Source of the DNA: Dehalococcoidia bacterium
Lineage (GTDB): Bacteria; Chloroflexota; Dehalococcoidia; UBA2979
Reading direction: 5' to 3'
Assembly (NCBI GenBank): GCA_023228765.1
Contig: JALOAM010000014.1
Location: 1-31,933 of the forward strand
DNA: 31,933 bases
Shown: positions 8,218-15,717 of the stretch, piece after piece
Layout of the letters: every line of letters begins with the position of its first letter
How positions within the stretch are numbered: position 1 is the stretch's first letter
Translations under genes and position numbers: made by a program
Notes under the pieces: model-generated
What the model was told of the DNA's origin: nothing
Database searches by the model: none
Seen by the model: the letters and a program-made list of their open reading frames with translations, nothing else

Positions 8218-9885
8218 ATGCCCAGCCGCCCCAACCAGCGCAGCGCTGTCGCCCTCGTCGCCGTCTTCACGGCCGTCCTCGCGCTCGCGATCGGCCTCCC
8301 CCTCGGGCTCTCCGCGTTCGAGGATGACGCCCCGCCTGTCGAGGCCTCGCCCGCGCGCCCCGCCCCAACGAAGACCACGCTCGCCACGCCGGCCGTCGCG
8401 GTCGCCGTCGTCCACCACGACCCGACCGCCGTCGCCGCCATCGAGGAGCAACTGAAGGCCGCTGGTTATGTCGTGTCCCTCGACGCCGAGACGCGGATCC
8501 TCGAGCAGCGCCCCGCGGGAGACGCCCTCGAGATCCGTGTCCGTGACCACGCCCTGGTCGTCCACCCGCGTGCTCCGCTTTACGAGCTGGGCACGGGCGC
8601 TGTCGTCGATGTCATGGCGCTGGAGGACGGCATGGGCCTCGGCGGCCCGCTTGTCATCGCGCAGGAGGACGCCGACGGCTTCTCATGGCAGGAGGGACGC
8701 ACGGAGCGACTCGTCGAGGTCGCGACGCCCTCCGAGGTGACGGACTACGTCCTTGCGCACCCCACGGCGATCGGATTCGTCCCGCTCGATGCGCTCGACC
8801 CACGCGTCCGAGCGCTCGTCGCGAACCAGCTCGACCCCTACCAGTCGTGGGAGCGTGGCATCGGTGCGACACCGCTGTGGATCCAGGGGCCAGAGGCGCA
8901 GGCCGTGGCGGACGCCCTCGGTTGGGCCACCGAGCCCGCCGAGGAGCCTGTCCGCTTCGTCGCAACGGGCGAGCTGATCCCCGCCCGCTGCGTCACCACG
9001 CAGGTCCTCGCGCTGGAGGACGGCTACGACGCCATCTTCGACGGGACGCGCCAGTACCTCCGGGCAGCGGACCTCGTGATGTCGCACTGGGAGCCCGCCG
9101 TCATCGACGGCGATCCCACGCCCTGCACCCCCACGTTCAACCTCTCGACGCCACCGCTCGCGGCCCAGGCCGCCGCGGCGGCCGGCATCGATGTCGCCCT
9201 GGCCGTGGGGAACCACCTCGGCGACTGCTGGCCGGGGTGCGGCTACCAGGACGCCGTCCTCGAGACCGTGCGCCACCTGGAGTACGCCGGCCTCCAGACC
9301 ACCGGGGCCGGCGAGGATCTCGAGGCCGCCCGCAAGCCTGCCATCGTCGAGCGGGACGGCATCACCTTCGCCTTCCTCGCGTACGACGACATCGCCTTCC
9401 AGCACTACGGCGCGACCGAGACGACCCCCGGCACCGCCCACGCAGACCCGGAGGGCGTCGCCGAGGACGTCCGCGCCGCCGCCCAGCTCGCGGACCACGT
9501 CATCGTCGGCTTCTCCTGGGGCGTCGAGTACGTCACCGCCCCCACGGACCGCCAGCGCGCCCTCGCCCACGCTGCCGTCGAGGCCGGCGCCAGCCTCGTC
9601 GTCGGCAACCACCCGCACTGGGTGCAAGCCACCGAGTGGGTCGGCGACTCGTTCATCGCATACGGCCTCGGCAACTTCGTCTTCGACCAGGACTGGTCGG
9701 TTGAGACCTCGCAGGGCGCCATCCTCGAAGTCGGCTTCACCCGAGACCGCATCCTCGGCATCCGCCTGCTGCCTACGGCCATCCGCCAGCAGTACGCCGT
9801 CGAACTCCTCGACCCGACGCAGGGCGAGGGGCTCGCGATCCTTGAGCGGATATGGGATGCCTCGGACGTGCTCGCGGCGCAGTGA
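8218..9885 (+). CDS. CapA-family (PGA_cap metallophosphatase-like) membrane-anchored protein with N-terminal extension
   Basis: 555 residues. An N-terminal hydrophobic helix (about 9-32) should anchor it outside the membrane. Residues about 55-240 form a separate domain with PTAIGFVPLDALDPRVRAL, reminiscent of the end of PstS-type binding folds. The CapA domain follows: GELIPAR (251-257), SHWEP (289-293), GNHLGD (331-336), SWGVEY (433-438), GNHPHWVQ (463-470) and YGLGNFVFDQ (482-491). These match the family's GD, NLE, NNH, HWG-EY, GHHPH and GNFVF positions with some substitutions (GE for GD, SWG for HWG). CapA proteins are linked to poly-gamma-glutamate or other envelope polymers, but no capB or capC is here, so the role is open. 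It converges with the YibE/F gene 6 nt away. Confidence 0.85.
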   Translation: MPSRPNQRSAVALVAVFTAVLALAIGLPLGLSAFEDDAPPVEASPARPAPTKTTLATPAVAVAVVHHDPTAVAAIEEQLKAAGYVVSLDAETRILEQRPAGDALEIRVRDHALVVHPRAPLYELGTGAVVDVMALEDGMGLGGPLVIAQEDADGFSWQEGRTERLVEVATPSEVTDYVLAHPTAIGFVPLDALDPRVRALVANQLDPYQSWERGIGATPLWIQGPEAQAVADALGWATEPAEEPVRFVATGELIPARCVTTQVLALEDGYDAIFDGTRQYLRAADLVMSHWEPAVIDGDPTPCTPTFNLSTPPLAAQAAAAAGIDVALAVGNHLGDCWPGCGYQDAVLETVRHLEYAGLQTTGAGEDLEAARKPAIVERDGITFAFLAYDDIAFQHYGATETTPGTAHADPEGVAEDVRAAAQLADHVIVGFSWGVEYVTAPTDRQRALAHAAVEAGASLVVGNHPHWVQATEWVGDSFIAYGLGNFVFDQDWSVETSQGAILEVGFTRDRILGIRLLPTAIRQQYAVELLDPTQGEGLAILERIWDASDVLAAQ

Positions 9886-9891
9886 CCCCGA

Positions 9892-11073
9892 CTAGTGCCG
9901 ATGCCCCTCGAAGCCCGCCATCTCCATCGCGGCTCCCGTCCGGTCGTCATCGCTGATCCACCCCGAGCCGACGACGAACGCCGCGAGGCCCGTCGTGATC
10001 GGCACCGCCGCGACAATCCCCATGCTCCCCACCAGCGTCCGTACGACCTCGGTCGCGAGCTGCTCGTAGGAGATGAGGATGCCAAGGGGCTCCCCCTGTC
10101 CCGCGAGGATCATGAGCAGCGGTAGCGACGCGCCCGCGTACGCCAGCACCAGGGTGTTCGTCGTCGAGGCGATGTGGTCGCGTCCCACGTTCATCGCACG
10201 CGCGAAGAGCTGCGCCGGGCCGAGCGAGCGGTTCGCACGGTGGATCTCCATCACCGTGGAGGCTTGCGTCGTCGTGACGTCGTCGAGGACGCCGAGTGCT
10301 CCGATGATGATCCCCCCCAGCAGCAGCCCTCGGGCGCTCACGCCCTCGACGAGGGCCTGCAACGTCGCGCCGTCCTCGTCGCCGAGTCCGGTGAGCTGCG
10401 CGAAGCCGACCGTGAACACCGCGAGCAGCCCGGTCAGCGCGAGGGCCGCGGCGGTCCCGCCGAGGGCAACCCACGTCTTCGTGCTGGGCCCGTGCCCGAT
10501 GATCAGCGACGCGGACATGATCACCAGCGATCCGAGGATCGCGGCCAGCACCGGGTCCCACCCCGCGTAGATCGCCGGGACGATGAACCGCACGATCACG
10601 AGGAACGAGATGCCGAGGGCGACCAGGGAGAGCGCCCCTTGCCGTCCCCCCACGGCGACCACGAGGAGCGCGAACGCGAGCGACAGCACCCAGATCGAGG
10701 TCCGGCGCACCCGCTCCTGGATCAGATACCGCGTCTCGCCACCGACGTCCGTGGAGGTGACGAGCACCTCGTCACCCGGCGCCAGGGCGAACGCCCCGGC
10801 TGAGCCCTCCACGAACACGTGCTCGACCTGGACCTGCTCCCCACCGACCTGCACTAGTGCGACCTGCGAGCGCACGTCGCCGCGCTGCGACTCCTGCAGC
10901 TGGTCAGACAGCAGTTCGACGACGCGCCCTTCCTCGATGTTCCCGAGGTTCACCGGCAGTCGCGGCACCTCCAGCACCCCCGACAGTGGCACGAGCACCA
11001 CCGTCACGAGCACGAGGATCGCGACCACACCGTAGGAGACCAGTCGGGCCGTCGAGGGCATCACGCGCACCAT
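9892..11073 (-). CDS. YibE/F family multi-pass membrane protein
   Basis: 393 residues. One N-terminal transmembrane helix (about 11-32) is followed by an extracytoplasmic domain of roughly 90 residues (LPVNLGNIEEGRVVELLSDQ...GDEVLVTST) and then about seven helices. The segment GLLLGGIIIGALGVLDDVTTTQASTV, and later TNTLVLAYAGASLPLLMIL, are the strongly conserved part of the YibE/F family, whose function is unknown. I chose ATG 11071-11073. A GTG at 11112 and an ATG at 11061 are alternatives, and none has a well-placed Shine-Dalgarno. It lies just downstream of the minus-strand terminator at 11140-11166, so it probably has its own promoter. Confidence 0.88.
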   Translation of the reverse strand: MVRVMPSTARLVSYGVVAILVLVTVVLVPLSGVLEVPRLPVNLGNIEEGRVVELLSDQLQESQRGDVRSQVALVQVGGEQVQVEHVFVEGSAGAFALAPGDEVLVTSTDVGGETRYLIQERVRRTSIWVLSLAFALLVVAVGGRQGALSLVALGISFLVIVRFIVPAIYAGWDPVLAAILGSLVIMSASLIIGHGPSTKTWVALGGTAAALALTGLLAVFTVGFAQLTGLGDEDGATLQALVEGVSARGLLLGGIIIGALGVLDDVTTTQASTVMEIHRANRSLGPAQLFARAMNVGRDHIASTTNTLVLAYAGASLPLLMILAGQGEPLGILISYEQLATEVVRTLVGSMGIVAAVPITTGLAAFVVGSGWISDDDRTGAAMEMAGFEGHRH

Positions 11074-11139
11074 CGTCGGCGGAGCCGCCCTCCAACGCCA
11101 GCGTTCGAGCACCGCACGGTGAGCACGCCACAGAAACGA

Positions 11140-11166
11140 AGAGGCCCGGGAAGTTCCCGGGCCTCT
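11140..11166 (-). terminator. Intrinsic transcription terminator, minus strand
   Basis: A perfect inverted repeat: AGAGGCCCGGGAA at 11140-11152, one base, then TTCCCGGGCCTCT at 11154-11166. Read on the minus strand it is followed by TCGTTTCTGT, a modest U-tract; on the plus strand what follows (AGCCGCACG) is not T-rich. It therefore should end a minus-strand transcript coming from about 11200-11450. Confidence 0.75.
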
Positions 11167-11200
11167 AGCCGCACGTCTTGGACCGTGTACACACGGCCGG

Positions 11201-11329
11201 CTACCGGAGGATGTGAGTGTCGACCTGCCGCTTCATGGCACGCCGGTACTCAACGCGAACCTCGTCGATGGACGGACGACCATCGCGGCCATCCCGCACA
11301 ATGCGACTGTAATAGTCCCGCAAACGCAT
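11201..11329 (-). CDS. Possible small basic protein (42 residues), unrecognised
   Basis: An ATG at 11327-11329 is preceded by AAAGG at 9 nt spacing. The frame runs 42 codons to TAG at 11201-11203, and a perfect terminator follows 34 nt later on the same strand. The product starts MRLRDYYSRIVRDG and ends AMKRQVDTHILR; it is strongly basic and Arg-rich. Its codons are less GC-biased at third positions (CGT, TTG, TAT, AGT, ATT, GTT) than all neighbours, as seen in highly expressed or foreign genes. I thought of ribosomal protein bS21, but the match is too weak to claim. It could also be an untranslated small RNA. Confidence 0.4.
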   Translation of the reverse strand: MRLRDYYSRIVRDGRDGRPSIDEVRVEYRRAMKRQVDTHILR

Positions 11330-11518
11330 GACATCCGACCTTTCGCTCGCAGCGCCCCGTTTTGTGACGCCCTGCACGAATCCCGTGCATCTCCGACAAC
11401 GCCACCGCGAGACGAAAGTAAACGCGCCAGGTAAAAGTCAGATGATCCCAATGGCACAGCCACGTTTCGGCGCGCTGAGATCTGCCGAGAAACCGCCCCA
11501 ACCCCTCCATTCATCCGG

Positions 11519-11570
11519 CCCCGTCCCCCTCTGGGGGAGGGTTGGGGAGAGGGCAGACAAGGCGCCGCGG
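11519..11570. repeat. GC-rich palindromic repeat, copy R3
   Basis: A CCCCCT-CT-GGGGG type hairpin followed by AGGGTTGGGG, then GGCAGACAAGGCGCCGC. The hairpin plus GACAAG-x-C-x-CCGC tail matches R1 at 6122-6175, so the two are copies of one element with a conserved downstream arm. Confidence 0.65.
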
Positions 11571-11618
11571 GAGGAGTAACGCGCCGACTTCGATGAGAGC
11601 AGCGGCGGGCCAGAGGGA

Positions 11619-11656
11619 CCCTCACCCCAACCCTCTCCCGAAACCGGGAGAGGGGG
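11619..11656. repeat. GC-rich palindromic repeat, copy R4
   Basis: 38 bases identical to 15626-15663. It begins CCCTCACCCCAACCC; the arms CCCTCTCCCG and CGGGAGAGGG pair around a short AAAC-type loop. R2 at 7297-7340 is the same element in the other orientation. Confidence 0.8.
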
Positions 11657-11715
11657 TCAGATCCGGATCGGATCGGATCGGTCGGCGCTCGAAGCGTCCC
11701 TGACCCTCTGCCTCT

Positions 11716-11751
11716 GACCCCTCCCTCTTGAGGGGGGAGGGTGGGGGTGAA
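11716..11751. repeat. GC-rich palindromic repeat, degenerate copy R5
   Basis: CCCCTCCCTC-TT-GAGGGGGGAGGG followed by TGGGGGTGA. The arms pair and the GGGTGGGGGTGA tail resembles the complement of the CACCCCAACCC part of R4. It lies about 60 bases after R4, in the opposite orientation. Confidence 0.55.
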
Positions 11752-11812
11752 GCGTCACGTAGCCCTCAAACACCCCACCCGACCGAGGTATACCGCAGGC
11801 AACGACCTCCGA

Positions 11813-12616
11813 CTACCCGGCCATCCGTCCCCACATCAGCACGCGCGGGAACGGGTAGTAGTACGGCGACCGCTCCCCCACCTCCGCCACCAGCGCCTCC
11901 GTGTACCGCTCGAGGAACGTCGCGTGCAGGTCCTCCGGCAGCCGGGCGAGGTAGGCCGTGAGCAGCGACCCCTTCACCCACTCCACCGCCGAGCGCGTCT
12001 CCTCCAGCTCGTGGTCGTACACCTGGAGCCGCACCAGCTGCTCCGCGCACCCCACCTGCTCACGCAGCAGCGTCGAGTAGAACTCCGGCCCCTGCACCGG
12101 GTCGACGCGGACCCACCCGTCGAGGGCGGTCCGGAACGGTTCCTCCTGCGCGATCACGGCCGCCATGCGATGCGAGGGCGCGTTGCCGTTCGCCGGCATC
12201 TGCACGACCAGTTGCCCGCCCGGCCGCACCAGCCGCGCGATCTTCGGGAACAGCGTCTCGTGCCCGGTGATCCACTGGAGCGCGGCGTTCGAGAAGACGA
12301 GGTCGAACTGCCCGGCGTACTCCTCGGTGGCGTCGAGGATGTCCAACCGCCGGAACGAGACGCCGTCACCCGCGGATGCCTCGGACTTCGCGAGCATCGC
12401 CTCGGAGGAGTCGATGCCGAGGGTCTCCGCCGCGCCGATCTCGCGATGCAGCCAGGCGGTCAGCCGCCCGTCCCCGCACCCGAGGTCGATCACGCGCATC
12501 CCCGGCTGGGGCCTCGCCAGTGCCGCGAGGTCGTAGAAGGGCTGCTCCCGCTCCGCCTTGAAGCGGTCGTACTGGTTCGGGTTCCAGCCACCCCGGCTCA
12601 CGACTTCCTCGGCCAT
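11813..12616 (-). CDS. Trans-aconitate 2-methyltransferase-like SAM methyltransferase
   Basis: 267 residues (E. coli Tam has about 250). The N-terminus WNPNQYDRFKAEREQPFYDL matches the W-x-P-x-x-Y-x-x-F-x-x-x-R-x-x-P start of the Tam family. SAM motif I is VIDLGCGDGRL at 42-52; ALQWI and a VRPGG turn follow. The family methylates trans-aconitate, a by-product of aconitase, but relatives act on other acids, so the substrate is tentative. ATG 12614-12616 has GGAGGA 7 nt upstream. The frame open further upstream overlaps the divergent aminotransferase and is not coding. It shares a short divergent promoter region (12617-12731) with that gene. Confidence 0.85.
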   Translation of the reverse strand: MAEEVVSRGGWNPNQYDRFKAEREQPFYDLAALARPQPGMRVIDLGCGDGRLTAWLHREIGAAETLGIDSSEAMLAKSEASAGDGVSFRRLDILDATEEYAGQFDLVFSNAALQWITGHETLFPKIARLVRPGGQLVVQMPANGNAPSHRMAAVIAQEEPFRTALDGWVRVDPVQGPEFYSTLLREQVGCAEQLVRLQVYDHELEETRSAVEWVKGSLLTAYLARLPEDLHATFLERYTEALVAEVGERSPYYYPFPRVLMWGRMAG

Positions 12617-12731
12617 CCCGCGTCCTCCTCCGTTGGCACGTTGCCCGGGCGCGAGGATACGCGCGTCGGTGCCCCTCCACCCGGGGAGTACCATCCGCCC
12701 GACTCCATGAGCGCCAGACGAGGAGGGATCG

Positions 12732-13979
12732 ATGACCGCAACGACCGAGGAGCAAACCGCCCGCTGGGAGTGGATCCGCGCCCAGACTCCCGTCATGCAG
12801 CGCTTCACCTATGTCAACTGCGGCTTCTCGGGTCCCATCTCCCGGGCCGTGGCCGAGGCGATGGACCGCCGCCTTGCCCTCGAGGTGAACGACGGGCCCG
12901 TCACCCGCAACGTCCAGGACGACAAGATGGCGACGATGACGCGCCTCCGCGAACTCGGCGCGCAGATGCTAGGCGCGGACGTCGACGAGATCGCCATCAC
13001 GGGGAACACCACCGAGGGCGTCAACATCGCCGTGAACGGCGTCGACCTGCAGCCCGGCGACCGGGTGGTCACGACATCCATCGAGCATGGCGGCGGCATG
13101 ATCCCGGCCTACTGGGCCCGCGAGCGTCGAGGCGCGGACCTCGCGATCGTGCCGATCTCCCACGACGACGGGCCCGGGGCGATCATCGAGAAGTTCGACC
13201 AGGCCCTCGGCGACCAGGCGGCGATGGTGATCGTCTCCGAGATCTCCTACTCCACCGGTCAGCTCCTCCCGATGCGCCAGGTCATCGAGATGGCCCACGC
13301 CCGAGGCGCGACCGTGGTCATCGACGGCGCGCAGACCGCCGGGCACCTGCCGCTGGACCTGCATGCCCTCGGCGTGGACGCCTATGCCGTGCCGTCCCAC
13401 AAGTGGCTCTGCGGCCCGGACGGCCTCGGGCTCCTCTACGTCCGCAAGGACCGCATCGCGGACATCGCACCCGTGAAGGTCAGCGGGCGGCTTGCCGCGG
13501 AGTGGGACTTCGAGGGCGGATTTACGCCGAAGACCGACGATGTCCTGAAGTACGAGGTCTCCACCATGTCCACCCCGGCGGCCGCCGGCATGGTCGTGGC
13601 GATCGAGCAGTACCTCGGCCACGGCCCCCAGGCCGTCTGGGACCGCGCCCGCGACCTCACCCGCTACGCCGAGCAGCGTTTCGACCGCATTCCCGGCGTC
13701 GAGGTGCGCTCGTCACGAGGCGAGGACACCCGCACCGGCCTCTTCCTCTTCGCCGCGGAGGGCCTCGACGCCACCGAGCTTGCCCCGTGGATGTGGGACG
13801 CCGGCCAGGTGGTCTGCCGCTCCGTGAAGGAAGCCGGCGCCGTACGCCTCTCCCTGAACGTCTACAACAACGAGGCCGATGTCGACCGGGCGGCCGACCT
13901 CGTCGAGCGCGCCCTCAAGGAGGGCATCACGCCTCCGGCGAACGGGCCGGGAGGAGCGGGTAGGCCCGAGGAGGGCTAG
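12732..13979 (+). CDS. Class V aminotransferase-fold PLP enzyme
   Basis: 415 residues. The PLP fold is clear: TGNTTEGVN (90-98), His119 in SIEHGGG stacking on the ring, DGAQTAGHLPLDLHALGVDAY with Asp198 and Gln201, and the Schiff-base lysine Lys224 in PSHKWLCGPDGLGLLY. The pattern fits the cysteine desulfurase/isopenicillin N epimerase-like group, but no catalytic Cys loop typical of SufS or IscS was identified, so a desulfurase role is not supported. GGAGGG precedes ATG 12732 at normal spacing. Substrate unknown. The acyl-CoA synthetase gene follows on the same strand after 122 nt. Confidence 0.88.
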   Translation: MTATTEEQTARWEWIRAQTPVMQRFTYVNCGFSGPISRAVAEAMDRRLALEVNDGPVTRNVQDDKMATMTRLRELGAQMLGADVDEIAITGNTTEGVNIAVNGVDLQPGDRVVTTSIEHGGGMIPAYWARERRGADLAIVPISHDDGPGAIIEKFDQALGDQAAMVIVSEISYSTGQLLPMRQVIEMAHARGATVVIDGAQTAGHLPLDLHALGVDAYAVPSHKWLCGPDGLGLLYVRKDRIADIAPVKVSGRLAAEWDFEGGFTPKTDDVLKYEVSTMSTPAAAGMVVAIEQYLGHGPQAVWDRARDLTRYAEQRFDRIPGVEVRSSRGEDTRTGLFLFAAEGLDATELAPWMWDAGQVVCRSVKEAGAVRLSLNVYNNEADVDRAADLVERALKEGITPPANGPGGAGRPEEG

Positions 13980-14101
13980 GCAGTACGATTCCGGCCCAAC
14001 TCCATCAGCAACTTCATGGGCAGTACGCGCATGCCAACCCCAGCCCAACACGGGCGTCGAGGGATGACCTCGATGGTGGCGAGCGCAGGAGCGATGCACC
14101 G

Positions 14102-15586
14102 ATGTCAGAGACCCCCGAGACCCAGGCGCCCGCGAACGAGCGCGCGGATCACCCCCTCGACGCCATCTTCCACCCGCGGGCCGTCGCCCTCGTCGGCGTC
14201 CCTTCATCCGAGGGGACCGGGGGCGCGGGCGGCTTCTTCACCTCGCTGCTGGAGCAGGGCTTCCCGGAGCGTCACGACGGCCAGATCTACCCGGTGAACC
14301 CGAAGCTGGACGAGATCCGCGGGTTCAAAGCCTACGCCTCGCTCCTCGACACTCCGGACCCCGTCGACCACGTCATCTCCCTGGTCCCCGCCCGCGTCGT
14401 GCCGACGCTCGTCGAGCAGGCGATCGAGAAGGGCGTCCGCTCCATCCATTTCTTCACGGCCGGCTTCTCCGAGACCGGCGACGCGGAGATGGCGAACATG
14501 GAGCGGACCATGGTCGCGCGGCTGAACGAGGCCGGGATTCGTGTCATCGGCCCGAACTGCATGGGCCTCTACGTCCCGTCCGAGGGCCTCGCGTTCATGA
14601 ACTCCTTCCCGAAGGAGTCCGGCAACGTGATGTTCGTCTCGCAGTCCGGCGCGAACGCCGGCGACGTCGTCCGCGGCCTCGGGATGCGCGGGGTCCGCTT
14701 CTCGAAGGTGATCTCCTTCGGCAACGGCTCCGACCTCCAGGCCCACCACTTCTTCGACTACGCGATCAGCGACCCGGAGACCGAGCTCGTCACGTCCTAC
14801 ATCGAGGGCGTGCAGGGCGGCCGCAAGTTCTTCGACGCCCTCCACGCGCTCGCGCGCGTGAAGCCCGTGATCCTGCTGAAGGGTGGCCTCACCGGCGCCG
14901 GCGCGAGGGCGGCGCACTCCCACACCGGCTCCCTCGCCGGTTCGACTCAGATCTTCGACGCCGTCTGCCGCCAGGTGGGCGCCTGGCGCGCCGAGACCAT
15001 GGACGACCTGCACGACGTCTCCATCGCGGTCACCACGGGCCTCCGCAACGTCCGAGGGCGCGGCGTCTGCCTCGTCGGTGGCGGCGGCGGCACCGCCGTC
15101 CTCGCCTCGGACGCGCTCGCCACTGCCGGTCTCGACGTGCCTCCCACGCCGGAGGCCACGAAGCGCGAGCTCTCCGAGTTCATCCCGGTCGCCGGCACCA
15201 GCATCAACAACCCGATCGACACCAACATGGGCGACGCGGCGACCACGGACCGTACCCTCCGGATCATGGCCCGCGCCGAGAACGTCGACATCATCGTGAC
15301 CAACGTCTCCCTCGGCCGCGATGCGGACCGGCCCGACGCCGACCTCGAAGCCCTCAAGCAGCGCGCCACTGACCAGGCGGAGCGTCTCGCCCGCCTGCAG
15401 GAGGAGTGCGGCATCCCGATCGTGCTCCTCACGCGCGGCGTCCCCCACGCCATCCTCGAGCACACCGCCCGCGAGGCGTACCGCTGCGGCATCGCCGCCT
15501 ACCCCACCATCCACCGCGCCGCCCGGGCCATCTCCGCCATCCTCGAATGGCGCACCCGCCGCGAGGGCCTGCCCCTGATCTTCTAG
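14102..15586 (+). CDS. NDP-forming acyl-CoA synthetase, alpha (CoA-binding and ligase) part only
   Basis: 494 residues. Order: CoA-binding Rossmann domain (about 20-150: HPRAVALVGVP, IYPVNPK, VIGPNCMGLY), then a succinyl-CoA-ligase-like domain (SQSGANAGDVVRG, SFGNGSDL, YIEGV, VILLKGG) with the phospho-His loop HSHTGSLAG, catalytic His274, then a second ligase-like domain with SINNPIDTNMGDAA. This is the alpha part of ADP-forming acetyl/acyl-CoA synthetases, which make acyl-CoA from acid, CoA and NTP or the reverse. No ATP-grasp beta part follows within the protein or the window, so a partner must be encoded elsewhere or the protein works differently. ATG 14102 has GGAG 10 nt upstream. Confidence 0.88.
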   Translation: MSETPETQAPANERADHPLDAIFHPRAVALVGVPSSEGTGGAGGFFTSLLEQGFPERHDGQIYPVNPKLDEIRGFKAYASLLDTPDPVDHVISLVPARVVPTLVEQAIEKGVRSIHFFTAGFSETGDAEMANMERTMVARLNEAGIRVIGPNCMGLYVPSEGLAFMNSFPKESGNVMFVSQSGANAGDVVRGLGMRGVRFSKVISFGNGSDLQAHHFFDYAISDPETELVTSYIEGVQGGRKFFDALHALARVKPVILLKGGLTGAGARAAHSHTGSLAGSTQIFDAVCRQVGAWRAETMDDLHDVSIAVTTGLRNVRGRGVCLVGGGGGTAVLASDALATAGLDVPPTPEATKRELSEFIPVAGTSINNPIDTNMGDAATTDRTLRIMARAENVDIIVTNVSLGRDADRPDADLEALKQRATDQAERLARLQEECGIPIVLLTRGVPHAILEHTAREAYRCGIAAYPTIHRAARAISAILEWRTRREGLPLIF

Positions 15587-15625
15587 CACCTCCGGCAGCG
15601 CCCGACCGCGATCCCCGCCGGAGGG

Positions 15626-15663
15626 CCCTCACCCCAACCCTCTCCCGAAACCGGGAGAGGGGG
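15626..15663. repeat. GC-rich palindromic repeat, copy R6
   Basis: 38 bases identical to R4 (11619-11656), in the same orientation. It lies between the convergent acyl-CoA synthetase and mutL genes. The paired arms could help end transcription, although no T-tract follows. Confidence 0.8.
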
Positions 15664-15717
15664 CCGGAACCCGGTCTGACCCTCCCCACACCACGCTACC
15701 GGCGACGCCGGTCGCCT

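Larger units (their letters stand above)
11330..11812. other. Gene-poor stretch of about 480 bases with repeats
   Basis: No convincing gene on either strand. From 11330 to about 11510 the base composition is less GC-rich than the surroundings, with a TGCACG/CGTGCA hairpin near 11380-11400; this may be the leader of the small minus-strand gene. From 11517 to 11760 it holds three copies of the dispersed palindromic repeat and, at about 11664-11682, a short GATCG tandem. 11761-11812 is the 3' flank of the Tam-like gene. Confidence 0.6.

Noticed and set aside
11201..11329. Ribosomal protein bS21 for the small basic frame
   Set aside because: It shares only a loose basic, Arg-rich ending with bS21 and lacks the conserved N-terminal and PS..KR parts.
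11741..13963. 740-codon plus-strand frame across the methyltransferase and aminotransferase
   Set aside because: It covers two well-supported genes in other frames and gives only Arg/His/Pro-rich sequence.
15626..15663. Repeat R6 as the terminator of the acyl-CoA synthetase and mutL genes
   Set aside because: It can form a hairpin but has no T-tract on either side, and the same sequence occurs in other contexts including inside mutL.
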